Assembly (NCBI GenBank): GCA_002946415.1
Contig: NJPS01000041.1
Span: forward strand, 620,001-684,000
Reading direction: 5' to 3'
Source: Rutstroemia sp. NJR-2017a BVV2
Taxonomy: Eukaryota > Ascomycota > Leotiomycetes > Helotiales > Rutstroemiaceae
DNA: 64,000 nucleotides
Positions within the stretch are counted from its first letter, which is position 1, and each line of letters opens with the position of its first letter. Of this stretch, positions 34,370-45,009 are shown piece by piece. The notes beneath the pieces were generated by a model. The model made no database searches and was not told where the DNA came from. It saw nothing but the letters and a program-made list of their open reading frames with translations. A program made the translations under genes and the position numbers.

Positions 34370-34582
34370 TGTGATGAACCCTATATACTTAGCCATGCTT
34401 CCTGCCTAAGGCATACGTAGTTACACTCCCTGCTTAATCAAACTCCCAGCCTAAGCTGCTGCAGCACTTAGCTAGCCTAGGCTGGCCTCCTGTATTTAAA
34501 CCCTTCGAGCTCTCAAGCTCTCTTAGTTCTTTAGTTGTTAATTCTAAGGCTAAATCTACTCTATTATTGAAGGTTCATCACA
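34370..34582 (+). repeat. 3' LTR of Gypsy element
   Basis: 213 bp, matching the 5' LTR except one C/T difference. It is preceded by the polypurine run at ~34356-34366 and followed by the AGAAC target duplicate. Confidence 0.95.
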
Positions 34583-34698
34583 AGAACAAATGTCAAATTG
34601 AATTATATTTATAAATAAAAATCTTAAAAAGAAAAGAAAAGCTATTCAGGTTATTTTTATATATAAGAATTGTGTAACTCAATTTTAAAATTCAAATC

Positions 34699-35814
34699 TC
34701 AAAAATTGGATTTATAATAAATATTTAAAATTTGGGTGTATTTTGATGAGGTGTAGAATGAGTTAGTACACCCACTGGTGGTCTTCGTTGATTTTTCGGA
34801 TAGCTTTCGATGCGAACCATGTGAGGTATGATGTTGTCTACCTGGGAATTGATGCTTGACCTTGGTGACAGTAACAGAATTCATTGAGTTATCTGCACAG
34901 TCTCCAGATTCGACAGCGCGCTCTGGTAGATTTCTCAACTCGTCTTTGAGTTTGGCGAGCTTCTTTGCACTTCTCTTTCTCCCAGCTTCCGCTTTCATCA
35001 CTGCTTCCTTGTATTCGTCGAGATCTTCGAGATATTCAGCAAACAATGCTTGGGGACTGTCTTTTTCTTCGTAAGAATCAGAACTTCGCCACAACTTCGC
35101 TGACCTGAACTTAGCCTTGTAATCTTTATCACAATCAACGTCTCTGGGCAGTCTCATCTCGGCCGTTTTGCCTCCTTGTTCCAGCTTCTTGTTTCTTGAT
35201 ACGTCATCGTAGTACCCTGCAGTGCGCCCCTCCATGAAACTCATATATCTTTCCGCCGCCCGCAAAAGCGATCGGGACTCCTTGGGGTGATAGCCTGATG
35301 TTAGTATTTTAATTTGCGCTCTGATTAGATGCAAGGTCCACGATGCAAGTCGTGTTTTGTGCTACGCAAACTTTGCCTGCTCCGCTGCGACTTTTTGTTG
35401 AGCTTTCACTGCGTCGGCTTCGCAACTCTTTATTTCGTTTGACTTCAGACTTAGGTTGGATTTTGCTTCTGCTTGTTTCAGCAGCTTGAGGGCGATTTGC
35501 TTCGGCGTCTCCGGCCGTATTTGCGCATGGCGTTTTGGTATTTGCTCATGGCACTGAGACTCGGTCTTAGTATCCTCATGCTGCTGTACTTCAATTCTTG
35601 ATGCATTCATAGCTTCCTCGAAGAGCGCGAAAGAATCATGGCGAAACTCGCGAACTTTGGCAACTTCTTGCGGCGTTGGCTCTGTCTTGCTTCTACGACT
35701 CGGAGGCTTCGACCGAGACGATACTGTTGGTTTCTTTGGCGCAATATTCGTTGAGTTATGGTCGTGGCTCCTCGATAGACGACCCGGGTCTCGTTGAGAA
35801 CGGGAAGCAGACAT
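34699..35814 (-). CDS. Coiled-coil protein of unknown function (copy B)
   Basis: Two exons (35814-35366 and 35320-34699) give 356 residues. Without splicing there is a TAG at 35362-35364; a 45-nt intron (GTAGCA...AATCAG) removes it and keeps the frame. It also makes the spacing between KFA and HPKES close to the KFA-HPGK spacing of copy A at 17 kb, which supports the intron. The shared layout is MSxS start, Lys/Glu/Ala coiled region, HP-x-x-K, an LPRDVDCDKDYKAKF segment matching VPPRHLNFDDYQTAF in copy A, an EYLEDLDEYKEAVMKAE second coiled region, and a His-rich tail. No known domain is found. The donor is weak, so an inactivating stop is the alternative. The gene ends 117 nt from the retrotransposon, in AT-rich sequence, so its last residues may be altered. 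Confidence 0.62.
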
Positions 35815-36926
35815 TTTGGATGTTTTTATCTGGAGATATTCCAATTTGATATGTTCAGATCTGTGTTTGACGGAAACCTCTCCTAGCTAAATAGCCAAAC
35901 TTCCTTCTCGAATTCTTCGCCAACAATACCCCGATACTTGGGGTTGATCTCCTGGGCACCCTACCCTTAAAGTTTAAATCTAAGCCATGTATCATGTCGT
36001 CGACGAGTCGACCTGCAAGCTGCAATTCGTGGCCATCGAGTCGTGTGAATATTGCTTTCCTTTCCCACCGTAACGAGTCTAGAAATTCTAAACATCACGG
36101 TTATTTCTCAACACTATTTTGAGTCAGCGAGGAAGACCTGAACTAATAGAATCTGGCTTTGTTTAGTACCTTTTTGTTTGATTGTTTCACCTCGCTCCTC
36201 TACTCGTCTCTGCTCAGTTTTCCAGCAACTCCATCACAATGTCAAGTTATTTCTAACCGTCACCACTCACCCCCACCTCCTTGTCTAGCTATGGTGCCTA
36301 ACACGGTCGTCTCATCTTGTCTATCCCGGACGAAGATAAGTTTCTAACCTAGCATCCGGCCAGAAGGAGTGAGCATCGCGTGGAAAGAGTAAGCATCTAG
36401 ACGCTTAGACGAGGGTCGACCGATGAACGTTCTGCAGATATTTTTGGCTGATGGTTAGCCGCCGCATTGAGGTCAAAACCGTTTTCCCGGCCTCGCAGAA
36501 CGCGCCCAATACTCGCGAAGAGTTTTCACTGTAAGACTGAATTAAAATACTTTTGCGCCTGTGTTTTTCGTGTAACCTGAAGCCGTAGGTGGGGATGGGG
36601 GCGTGATATTCTTACTTTGTACGTGACATGACGGTGATGATGGACGACTCATAAATTCTCACTATATTCGTCGTGTTGGTTTGTTTAACTTAGTTGGTGC
36701 AGGGATTTCACAATTCCGTTGTGCAGATTTCAAGTGCCATAGGAAAAAGAATGCTTGACTTGGTAAGTTGAATATATTGTCAGTTTTCTATTTCTGGGTG
36801 TCTAATTCTAACTGGAAAGTAAGACTTCACATGCAACGCAACCAAATGGCCTGAATATGCAATTCAAAGCTTCCAATCTACCATTTGGACTTTCCTTTTC
36901 ATGGTATCAACAACTTCAGTTCCGAA
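35815..36926. other. Intergenic, nothing recognised
   Basis: Over 1.1 kb between the coiled-coil gene and the MFS gene. It includes pyrimidine-rich stretches near 36160-36290 but no supported ORF. Confidence 0.45.
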
Positions 36927-38645
36927 CTATACGTGATCGTTCACCCGCTCAATATGAGTCGCCTTTCCCCCATCCACACTCTTTACATCGTCTCCGTCCT
37001 CCATATCCATTTCCCTCAACTTTTGCGCCCTCCTGAACCTCGGAAGCGTGTCCTTAAATGCCCCCTTAATAATCTCCCCCTCAAACAACAAATGCACTCT
37101 TTCCAGCGGAACATTCTTTGTCTCTGGCACACACACCACCGCATAAACAGTCATAACCACACAACACGCACCAAACAACAGGAAGGTTCCATAGGTAATT
37201 CCGCTCAACATGTATGGTGTAATTTTTGAGATGATAAAATTCATTAACCATTGAATAGCGATTGCAAAAGCCATGCTAAAACTGCGTAGGTGGTTCGGTG
37301 AACACTCGGAGCTGAGAACGAAAGGAATTGGGCCCCAGCCGAAAGAGTAAAATACTACAAAGAGGTAGACGCAGACGATGGCGAAGATAGAGTGGCCGGT
37401 TAGGTGGTCCGCGACTGGTGGGTTGACAGCTTGGTTTATGCCGATGTAGAACATTGCGAAAGCCTGACCGATACCGCCGATGATGAGACACCATTTGCGA
37501 CCGAGTTGTTCTGTGGCGAACATAAGTCCTAGAGCTGTGATGCAGACTTTCACTACACCGTAAATGCCCGTTGCGAAGAGACCATTCGATGTACCAGTGA
37601 GACCGATGGATGAGAAGATTTGCGGGGAGTAGTAATTGATGCTGTTAGTTCCTGTCCACTGCTGCCAGAATTGCAGGATAGCAGCCATAGAGACGGCATA
37701 GAAAGCCGGCTTGGAAGATATGGTTAGACGCATTTGTTGAATAAGGGTAAGTCGTTCTTTTCCTTCGAAATCGGCGACGATTTCACGGTATTCTTGGACG
37801 AGGGAGGGGTCGGTGGAGGATTTGCGGCGGACGCGGGATAGCGCTGCAAGGGCTTCCTCGTGGCGGTCTTTTTCGACGAGCCAGCGAGGAGACTCGTTCT
37901 GAAAAAGGAGACCGAGGAGAAGGAGAACGCCGGGGATCATTTGGAGTGCAAATGGAATTCTCCATTTGAGGTCGTTTGTGCCGGAGAAATCTTTATTGAT
38001 GCCGAAGTTGATAAAGTACGCAAGCATGATACCAGTACTGCAAGAATTAGTGACTTCAATTAATGTCTCGGTTTATCATAGCTCGAGTACTCACACATTG
38101 AATAATTGCATGCACCCGATACACCTCCCCCTAATCTCCCTACTCGCATTCTCTCCGATATAAGTCGGCACCACAGCAGAAACCAATCCTACTCCAAACC
38201 CGCCTATGAATCTCCCAATGTACAACTGCGTCAAGCTATCTGTGCCCATCCCGCTGGTAGTTTGGATAATACTCCCCACCAGAAAGAAGAAATCCGCCAC
38301 AAACAGTGCTGTTTTCCTCCCAAACACATCTGATATATAGAACGAGCTCATGGCCCCGAAAAAACAACCTCCTTGTAGCGTGGACACGATATTTCCAGAA
38401 AGATTGGCATATGATGACGACTCACTGTCGAGCGAGAACGAATGCTTGAAGGAGTCCATGGTCAGGATCCCGCCGATAAGACCGGTATCCCAGCCGAAGA
38501 ACATCCCCCCGAAGGAGGCAACGGCCGTGAGAAAGTAGGCATTGCGGTTGAGATTTATGTCTGTGAGGATTTGGTGGATGTGGGAAGGTTTGGAAGAGAT
38601 GGCGATGTCGCTTGAGGTCGAGGAGGAGGCGAGGTGATTAGACAT
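36927..38645 (-). CDS. MFS sugar/quinate-type transporter
   Basis: Two exons (38645-38095 and 38037-36927) join in frame to 553 residues across a 57-nt GTGAGT...TTGCAG intron. The sugar-porter signatures are present: GGMFFGWDTGLIGGIL in TM1, the DVFGRK loop, GRFIGGFGVGLVSAVVPTY in TM4-5, ESPRWL after TM6, and VPETKNVPLE after TM12. The central loop carries the usual helical insert. Members are 12-TM plasma-membrane proton symporters for hexoses, pentoses, quinate or polyols; the substrate cannot be fixed. The canonical PESPRWL is here NESPRWL. Both termini are hydrophilic and cytosolic. It looks intact. Confidence 0.9.
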
Positions 38646-39724
38646 GGCTGTGGTTGTTTATATTTTCCTCTCCTTCTTCAAACAAATCACACACCCTTTA
38701 GGCTTACACAAGCACCGCTGGTCACGTACTCAGAGACCACCCGTAGCAAAAAGAAAGTTTATCATTGACGAAGAGAGGGAAGTAGCGATATATATCCAGT
38801 CAAAGCAATGACGATAAATTTTTCCGTCAAGTCGACAAGGATCGGGCACCGACAGCTGCACTGTAACCCCACAACCCGCCAACCACTCCGCACTAACCTT
38901 AGAAGTACCGAGCACCGTTTGTGCGTGCGGAGAGAGTTTAGATTATGGGGTATCGATAGGCTAGAGTGACATGAGTGGGGCTATCACGTTCTGGTTTTTG
39001 GCAGCAACGTCGGGGTGTGACGGAGATCGGCAGGCTGGTAGATAGATAGGGGTTAGTGAGTTGTGCTGACATGATCCGGGCAGCTTATCATGCTATACGG
39101 AGGAGTGTGGTAGTTGGTGGTGTGGTGGGGAGACGCGACAGCTGAAAAGAAATATTGTGAGGCGAAGCATGGTGACAAAATGTTGGAAGGAAAAGGAGAG
39201 GAAGAGCGTGGGGTGGGCACTTGTGTTGTAACTCACATCATGATCTGAGAGATGTTCATTCTCCGCGTCCTACGAGTATTTCTCCAGATTCTTGTGTACA
39301 ATCGCGTTCATGTTGTCGTGTCGCCAAAACCTACCAATAACCAGCATGTCAAGGGCTGTTTTTCTTGTCTGATGCTGTCGTCCGTTGCAAACACGCCGCG
39401 TTCATGCATTACACCTATCCCGTTATATACCTGTCAATTCGCCGCTTTCATAGAATGATCTCATGAGACACTCCGTACGTATTCATCTTTTATGGAGTCT
39501 GCAATCAAGCAATTCTATCAATACAATCGTTGGTAATCGATCAAGGTACAAGCCCTAATAAGTAAGAAATCCATCTCATTCTTAGTAATAGAGTCTGGGT
39601 TCATACTGCTGACACAATTACCGAAAGCAGTTGCCCCTCAAATCAAGCATCTACTCATAACTAAGGATCATCTCTTCATCATCTCATATCACAAGAATAA
39701 CTCGGACCAATTACAATCACGATC
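38646..39724. other. Divergent promoter gap, MFS / F-box genes
   Basis: About 1.1 kb between two divergently oriented start codons. Short ORFs only. No motif is claimed. Confidence 0.45.
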
Positions 39725-40900
39725 ATGTCGGAGAAGGTAATGCCCCTCGAGCTATGGCGTCAAATCGTTCCCTACGCCGACCGCGCAACTCTTCGCTCCT
39801 TGCGCCTAGCATCAATCACCTGCAGCACAGCCGCCGAACCCTTCCTTTTCAGCACTATTTGCTTACATATGCACCGCAAAAGCATCGATAACCTCGTGTC
39901 TATAGCCAAGCATCCGCGGCTTTCCGATTATGTTACAACGATAACATATAATGATGCTGTTGTGCTAGATGAACCTCTACTTGAGGCGGATATCCTCGTA
40001 CCCAAGGACCTTTTGGCGTTTCATCTGGCTATCAAATGTTTGCGGCATAGGATTAAAAGGTTGGAAATCATAGCGTCGCAGTATACAAGCAACACAGCAC
40101 CTGCCCTATTTCATCCCGATACCGCGATTAGTCTGAGCAATTTCATCCGTAGCGTCCGCGCCCACATTGCCCTCGATCTCGATATTCAGCTCTTTAGCCA
40201 AGCATGGGACGGATCGATCGAACGAAGAGAGGCGGGAGTTTTGTGGACAGAAAATCGAAATCGACCCAATGCGCAAAAATATGTCGAACTGCTAACCACC
40301 CAAAAGGTTTTGAAACATCTATCTCTGATCTGCCCCCTCGACGGAAAAGGGAGCACGAGGTTCCGGCCAATCGGCAAGACGTTGAATACGCTTTTGACGT
40401 CGTTGCATGTTCAGTTTACGCCGGGTATAAGTCAAGGAAGTAGCAACCTTTTAATGGAGGTGATAAACTTCACTAGACCTTCGTTGGAATTTCTGTCACT
40501 GCAAGGCACAATGCTGTTTCAATCTCGTTTTGAATACGTTCTGCGAAATCTCAGGCACAGCTTAAAAGCACTAAGGCTAGGAGATATAGCATTCCATCCC
40601 ATGAGAGGTTGCCTCCCTCGAGATGGCGAGCAGATCGAGAAAGCTTCTTGGATGACATTTGTGTATGACCTACAAGAGTCGTTTCACCTGGAGAGATTCG
40701 AGCTGCATGGGCTGTTGCAAATTCGTGCGCCGGAAGAGGAGCAGGGTGTTGTGCTGAAGGAGATTTGGGATGAGTTTGATCCATCGGGAGAGATTTCGCA
40801 TCATGGGTTAGCAGTGCAAATTGAGCAGTTTGTTGTGGGGCAAGCTGATACTCCATTCATAACACCGAGACCCCTAAAAGATATGGATATTCTGAAGTGA
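39725..40900 (+). CDS. F-box-like protein
   Basis: A single-exon gene of 391 residues. An F-box-like motif lies at ~5-45 (MPLELWRQIVPYADRATLRSL then LRLASITCSTAAEPFLFSTI), with the expected Leu/Pro start and hydrophobic spacing. The remainder is a leucine-rich, helical region (FTRPSLEFLSLQGTML, then LRHSLKALRLGDIAFHP) such as recruits substrates. F-box proteins link targets to SCF ubiquitin ligases; fungi carry many lineage-specific ones. No WD40 or clear LRR repeat is seen. No signal peptide. The start is the first ATG and is preceded by an A/C-rich leader. Confidence 0.75.
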   Translation: MSEKVMPLELWRQIVPYADRATLRSLRLASITCSTAAEPFLFSTICLHMHRKSIDNLVSIAKHPRLSDYVTTITYNDAVVLDEPLLEADILVPKDLLAFHLAIKCLRHRIKRLEIIASQYTSNTAPALFHPDTAISLSNFIRSVRAHIALDLDIQLFSQAWDGSIERREAGVLWTENRNRPNAQKYVELLTTQKVLKHLSLICPLDGKGSTRFRPIGKTLNTLLTSLHVQFTPGISQGSSNLLMEVINFTRPSLEFLSLQGTMLFQSRFEYVLRNLRHSLKALRLGDIAFHPMRGCLPRDGEQIEKASWMTFVYDLQESFHLERFELHGLLQIRAPEEEQGVVLKEIWDEFDPSGEISHHGLAVQIEQFVVGQADTPFITPRPLKDMDILK

Positions 40901-41303
40901 GGAATAGGTGGACATCACAGGAAGGTAGATTTTGTTGCTGTCTCATTGCGGAAAATGTTGGCTATGTAAATGGTTCATCAGTTTGTCTCACAGGAGGGAT
41001 ATAATGGGATCGTTATTTGAATCATATATTCATGCCTGTCAATGAAATCGATGCTTCTTTATATTACGTTGAGCAAGTAGGTTATCATGTAAACTCATCG
41101 TTGGTCATTTTAAACGGTGATTGAACGTGTGAGGTTAAAGTATCTTCGATTCTACGAGCTACCAACGCCACTAATCTTTACCCCTCCTTTGGTGGATGCG
41201 ACCCGACCCGACCCTGGATCTCAAAATTGACCTCGAGATGTGACCTTCCAAGTCCCTTCTCCGTGTCTGCTAATTAACGCGACTGAATCATATGGAATCG
41301 CAA
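40901..41303. other. Convergent gap, nothing recognised
   Basis: About 400 nt between convergent 3' ends. No motif seen. Confidence 0.4.
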
Positions 41304-42281
41304 TTAATTCATTACAATCACGAATTTCCCTGCTCTTGGCTGCGACGCCTTTTCATATGCTTGAACAGCATCCTCCAACTTCACCTCTGTCCATACACCC
41401 GCTTTCGCTCCTTCCAACGAGCCTTCTTCGAATCGAGCCGTCAACCCCTTCATCTCCTCTGCAAACTCCTCAACGCTGTACTTCAACGTATTACAGCCCA
41501 CCAATGACTTCTCCTGCCGATAAAAGCTCTGCATATCAATCTTCAACCCTGTATCTCCACTCTTCGGCGCTGCGATGAACGATAACCTTCCTCCAAACGC
41601 GAGTTTATTCACAGCAGCTTGTGTGATGGCCGGTAGACCGACTGTATCTGCCACCACATCCACGCCCTTTCCTCCCGTCAATTTATCAATCGCGTTGAGT
41701 TCTGGATCACTCGCGGTATTCACATCATCGCGGTCGCTCCGCGTGGCAGACAAGACGCGACACCCCATACTCTTACCCAATTGAACGACCGCCGACCCAA
41801 CAGCTCCATTCGCTCCCGTCACAAGAACAACATCTTCCTTCTTCGTATGCGCCTTTCGAAGCACGAGCGCTGCAGTCGTGAAAGGAACACCAATACATGC
41901 TGCTTGGGCGAAAGAAAGAGTTTTTGGTTTTGGCGCAACGACATCTTCAGGCACAAGACAGTATTCAGCTTGGTATCCATCTACTGTGAAAGCGATTGTA
42001 CTGCCGCTGGTACCATATACTTCTTCGCCGATGCGGTTGGAGGGTCCTTCAACAACTGTTCCGGCGAAGTCGCGGCCAGGAGTTCGCGGATATGTGGTGT
42101 ATGGGAAGCCACCTTTGTAGTTCATGATATCGCTTGGATGGATTGCTGAGGCGTGAACTTTGACTATGATGTGACCGGGTATGAGAGTTGGTTTTGGGAC
42201 TTCTTGGAGGACCAACGTGGGTGCTGTTGCTCCATCTTCGCGGATGAGACGAAGGGCTTTCATTGTGTTGGAAGTATTCAT
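41304..42281 (-). CDS. MDR-family quinone oxidoreductase-like enzyme
   Basis: A single-exon gene of 325 residues. The N-terminal GroES-like fold shows LVLQEVPKPTLIPGHIIVKV, HASAIHPSDI and GRDFAGTVV. The nucleotide-binding domain has VTGANGAVGSAVVQLGK (~154-170), the AxGxxG-type site of NADPH-dependent quinone reductases. Structural-zinc cysteines of classic alcohol dehydrogenases are absent, so it belongs to the zinc-free QOR-like MDR group. These enzymes reduce quinones or enones using NADPH, in the cytosol. The length is standard and the gene looks intact. Two nearby in-frame Met codons (1 and 7) could both serve as start. Confidence 0.88.
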   Translation of the reverse strand: MNTSNTMKALRLIREDGATAPTLVLQEVPKPTLIPGHIIVKVHASAIHPSDIMNYKGGFPYTTYPRTPGRDFAGTVVEGPSNRIGEEVYGTSGSTIAFTVDGYQAEYCLVPEDVVAPKPKTLSFAQAACIGVPFTTAALVLRKAHTKKEDVVLVTGANGAVGSAVVQLGKSMGCRVLSATRSDRDDVNTASDPELNAIDKLTGGKGVDVVADTVGLPAITQAAVNKLAFGGRLSFIAAPKSGDTGLKIDMQSFYRQEKSLVGCNTLKYSVEEFAEEMKGLTARFEEGSLEGAKAGVWTEVKLEDAVQAYEKASQPRAGKFVIVMN

Positions 42282-43242
42282 GATTGTTCTTTGGTTTTTG
42301 CAGTGTAGATTTCGATATGTCTTTTGGGAGAATCTAACGGAGCAAGTGCTCTACGAAGTACTTCGGCTCTATATAGCAAACAATTCGCATCTCTACAAGT
42401 CTAGATCTGCATGATGCTTAATAACAATCCACAAATCCGCCCGCATGGTGTTACTTAATCCACTCAACCTTACTCCACTCAACCATGAATGAGGTTAAGA
42501 TGTTGAAACTGGAGATGATTAATAAGTCGGTAGTGAGCGTTTTCATTTTCATTCAAGTCGCCATTATGATGCGCATCATCTGACGGCATTGCAATATTGG
42601 GCGGGCATTGCGGGACAGATGACCGCAGTTTCCGCTTGCAGTTGCTGCGGGGTTGAAGCGGGGTTGAAGCGGACTGGGGCGGGGCTTCAACTTCACTTCA
42701 GTTCTTGGTATAATTTACTCAACAACTCAGACTGATCAGCTTTTCCTTCTTATAGAGAGTTGCCATGTGCACAGTCTTATTTATTCATTCACATATCACC
42801 TACTATTAGTTAGTTGCACAATCATTTGTTAGTTATGGTAAAGAAAAGGTTGATATGATGAATGGGCCGGGTCGAGTTCCAGACAAAAGGCACCTTGAAG
42901 ATGTAATTACGTCCTCAATTCCATTTGAGTCTCCGAACTGTTTTCTACTTTTTCTTCAACATTTGTCTTGGTACTAGCCACTAGGAATATCTGGACTATG
43001 GGAAAGCAATGGACAGCAACTAAGAACAAAGATTAGCCAGTGTAGAAACAGCTTTCTCTTTGTTTTACTCCGGAATCAATATAGTCCTAGGATGTCTCTA
43101 TTTGGTATCAACTAGCACTGGGGAAAAGATCAGATGGTGTTTATTGTGTTGTTTATATTTTAATATGGGTTTGCAATTAAAAGCTGTTTGACTTTTTTTC
43201 AGGTTTTGATAGAATCGTCCGAATAACGTACACAGCTATTGT
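42282..43242. other. Intergenic, nothing recognised
   Basis: Includes the MDR promoter and a short GC-rich direct repeat (GGGGTTGAAGC twice near 42650-42670). No gene is supported. Confidence 0.45.
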
Positions 43243-44205
43243 TTAATTAGGATTGTTATCACCTAAACCGCTATGAAGCTTCATTTGTATCCACCACGGG
43301 TCTTTTTCCTCAGTAATCGTTGGGGACGTTGACTCGTCCTCCTCAACATACCTAGCATCAACCAAGTATGACGAGAAAGAATCGGCCCTAAAAATAGCAC
43401 GAGTGCGCTCTGCACCTTCTCGGTCGGTGAATTTATACGTTACAAATCCATGTCCATCCAGATATCCGGCGGTATGATAGGTTTCGTAGGGGGGGCTATG
43501 ATTCTCTTCATCCAGTTTGAGGCCTTTGACCCAGGTGTCGACTTGGGCTTGCTCGGAAGGCAAAACAGCGACCTCGTGGTTTTCAAGAAGACAGGCCACT
43601 ACGAGACACTCAGGAATAGTGTTGAGTGTATCAGCTTTGCCGTTCGTGATAGTATATTCACTATCTACCCGTGGTGGCGGCGGGATGCGCGAGGTCTCCA
43701 AAGACTCCCGGAATGTTTTGTTTTTGTTCAGCGACGATACGCCATGAGGTAGCTCCGGCTGCGGGACTTGAAACCAATATCGGACTGCTAGGGTATCTCC
43801 GGGTCGCTTGATTTCAACAAACCTACGTCCACCCTCAATCCCAATGTACTCATAAGACACTGCGTCAGTAGAGGGTCGCCTGCTAGGCCTATTCTCAACC
43901 TTCACGATCTTCCCCAGTTTCTTGTGGTCGTTCTTCGCGTATCCAGGAGAATAATTTCTCCAACGGTTGACCCACGACTTTATCTCTTCCGCCGGAAGTC
44001 CGCCGATATCGAATTCGACATCGCGAGGTGGCATGCTGGTATAATGGCTTTTGGCAACAAGATATCTCGCTACCTCGTAATTATCGTTCACCGTCAATCT
44101 GCGATTGTTGTGTGATGCCTCTACAAGGACAGATGGACCCATGTTTAGCGATTTTCGTGAGAATGCCGCGATGAAAGATGTCGAAAGTTTTGGAAATGAA
44201 TTCAA
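43243..44205 (-). CDS. Unknown 320-residue protein
   Basis: A single-exon ORF, not recognised. It begins with an Arg/Ser-rich segment that could be a weak organelle-targeting peptide (FPKLSTSFIAAFSRKS), then a predicted mixed alpha/beta region with FDIGGLPAEEIKSWVNRWRN, IEGGRRFVEIKRPGDTL and a GYLDGHGFVTYKFTDREGAE segment. A second Met at residue 22 could be the true start. No membrane segment or known catalytic motif. The composition is that of a real soluble protein rather than a shadow ORF, and no better ORF overlaps it. It is probably lineage-specific. Confidence 0.6.
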   Translation of the reverse strand: MNSFPKLSTSFIAAFSRKSLNMGPSVLVEASHNNRRLTVNDNYEVARYLVAKSHYTSMPPRDVEFDIGGLPAEEIKSWVNRWRNYSPGYAKNDHKKLGKIVKVENRPSRRPSTDAVSYEYIGIEGGRRFVEIKRPGDTLAVRYWFQVPQPELPHGVSSLNKNKTFRESLETSRIPPPPRVDSEYTITNGKADTLNTIPECLVVACLLENHEVAVLPSEQAQVDTWVKGLKLDEENHSPPYETYHTAGYLDGHGFVTYKFTDREGAERTRAIFRADSFSSYLVDARYVEEDESTSPTITEEKDPWWIQMKLHSGLGDNNPN

Positions 44206-45009
44206 TAGAGCGTCTGGTGTTGTGTTGTGTTATATTATGGTATGGATGCGGGATTTGGAGGACATTATATAGAATTCTTGTGTCGGTGTTTGGCCAACAT
44301 GTTCTGTCTGAACAGCCATTGCTCCATTCACTGAACAGCTGGAGTGAACAGCTAGGATTCATAACATGGCTGATTGTGCTCGAGACTTTCATCTTTAATT
44401 CTTTCCCTTCACTAGTTCTGTGAGAGGTCAGATACATGCCATAAGATTCACTTCACAAGAAGTGGCGTCACTTTTTGTTCACAATCCGCTTGCTTCTATT
44501 ATTTGATAATATATTATATGTTCCCTTGATGCTTAACAGTTTGCTTTGCTCTGATGTTCTGAAGTTGTCACCAATTAATACATCAGGAGAGAATCGGCGG
44601 CCTGGACCCAGTTATTCAGGGGCATCATAGCTATGAATCACAGGCGGAGAGAGCAGCCTGCATATACCACACAAGTTTGAGGTACGTCGAAGCACTCTAA
44701 TCCTGTCTTTTCGTTCAAGACAAGACACATTTATACCAGCCCTCGAAGCCGGGCGTGAGGTTGAAAGCGATGATAATACCAATTGTAAGTGGGGAATATT
44801 AGAAAGTAGTCGTCAGAATATACAGAGCACATTGTTCGAATCGAGTAGATGCTTATATGGGAATAGTTTTATTTTATTTAGATGAATGGAAATTGGGTTG
44901 TTTTTCTTTATCGTCTCTTGAAAGATGATCAGTGAGATTGCCTGCTAGCATTGAGAAGAATATCGGACATTAGGTTTACCACCAGTTTCCTAGATTATTG
45001 ATCAGAGTC
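44206..45009. other. Intergenic, nothing recognised
   Basis: About 800 nt between two minus-strand unknown genes. No repeat or RNA gene seen. Confidence 0.4.

Larger units (their letters stand above)
28271..34582 (+). mobile_element. Ty3/Gypsy LTR retrotransposon with chromodomain, 6.3 kb
   Basis: Two 213-bp LTRs (28271-28483 and 34370-34582) start TGTGATGAAC and end GTTCATCACA. They flank gag-pol in the order protease, reverse transcriptase, RNase H, integrase, chromodomain, which is the Ty3/Gypsy chromovirus order. The 5-bp target duplication AGAAC is perfect (28266-28270 and 34583-34587). A polypurine tract (GGAGGGGGGGG) precedes the 3' LTR. No obvious tRNA primer site could be named after the 5' LTR. 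By eye the LTRs differ at one base. The coding frames have no indels apart from a gag-pol frame change, but carry 15 in-frame TAA/TAG codons. The copy is therefore intact in structure, very recently inserted and unable to make its own proteins. Confidence 0.95.
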
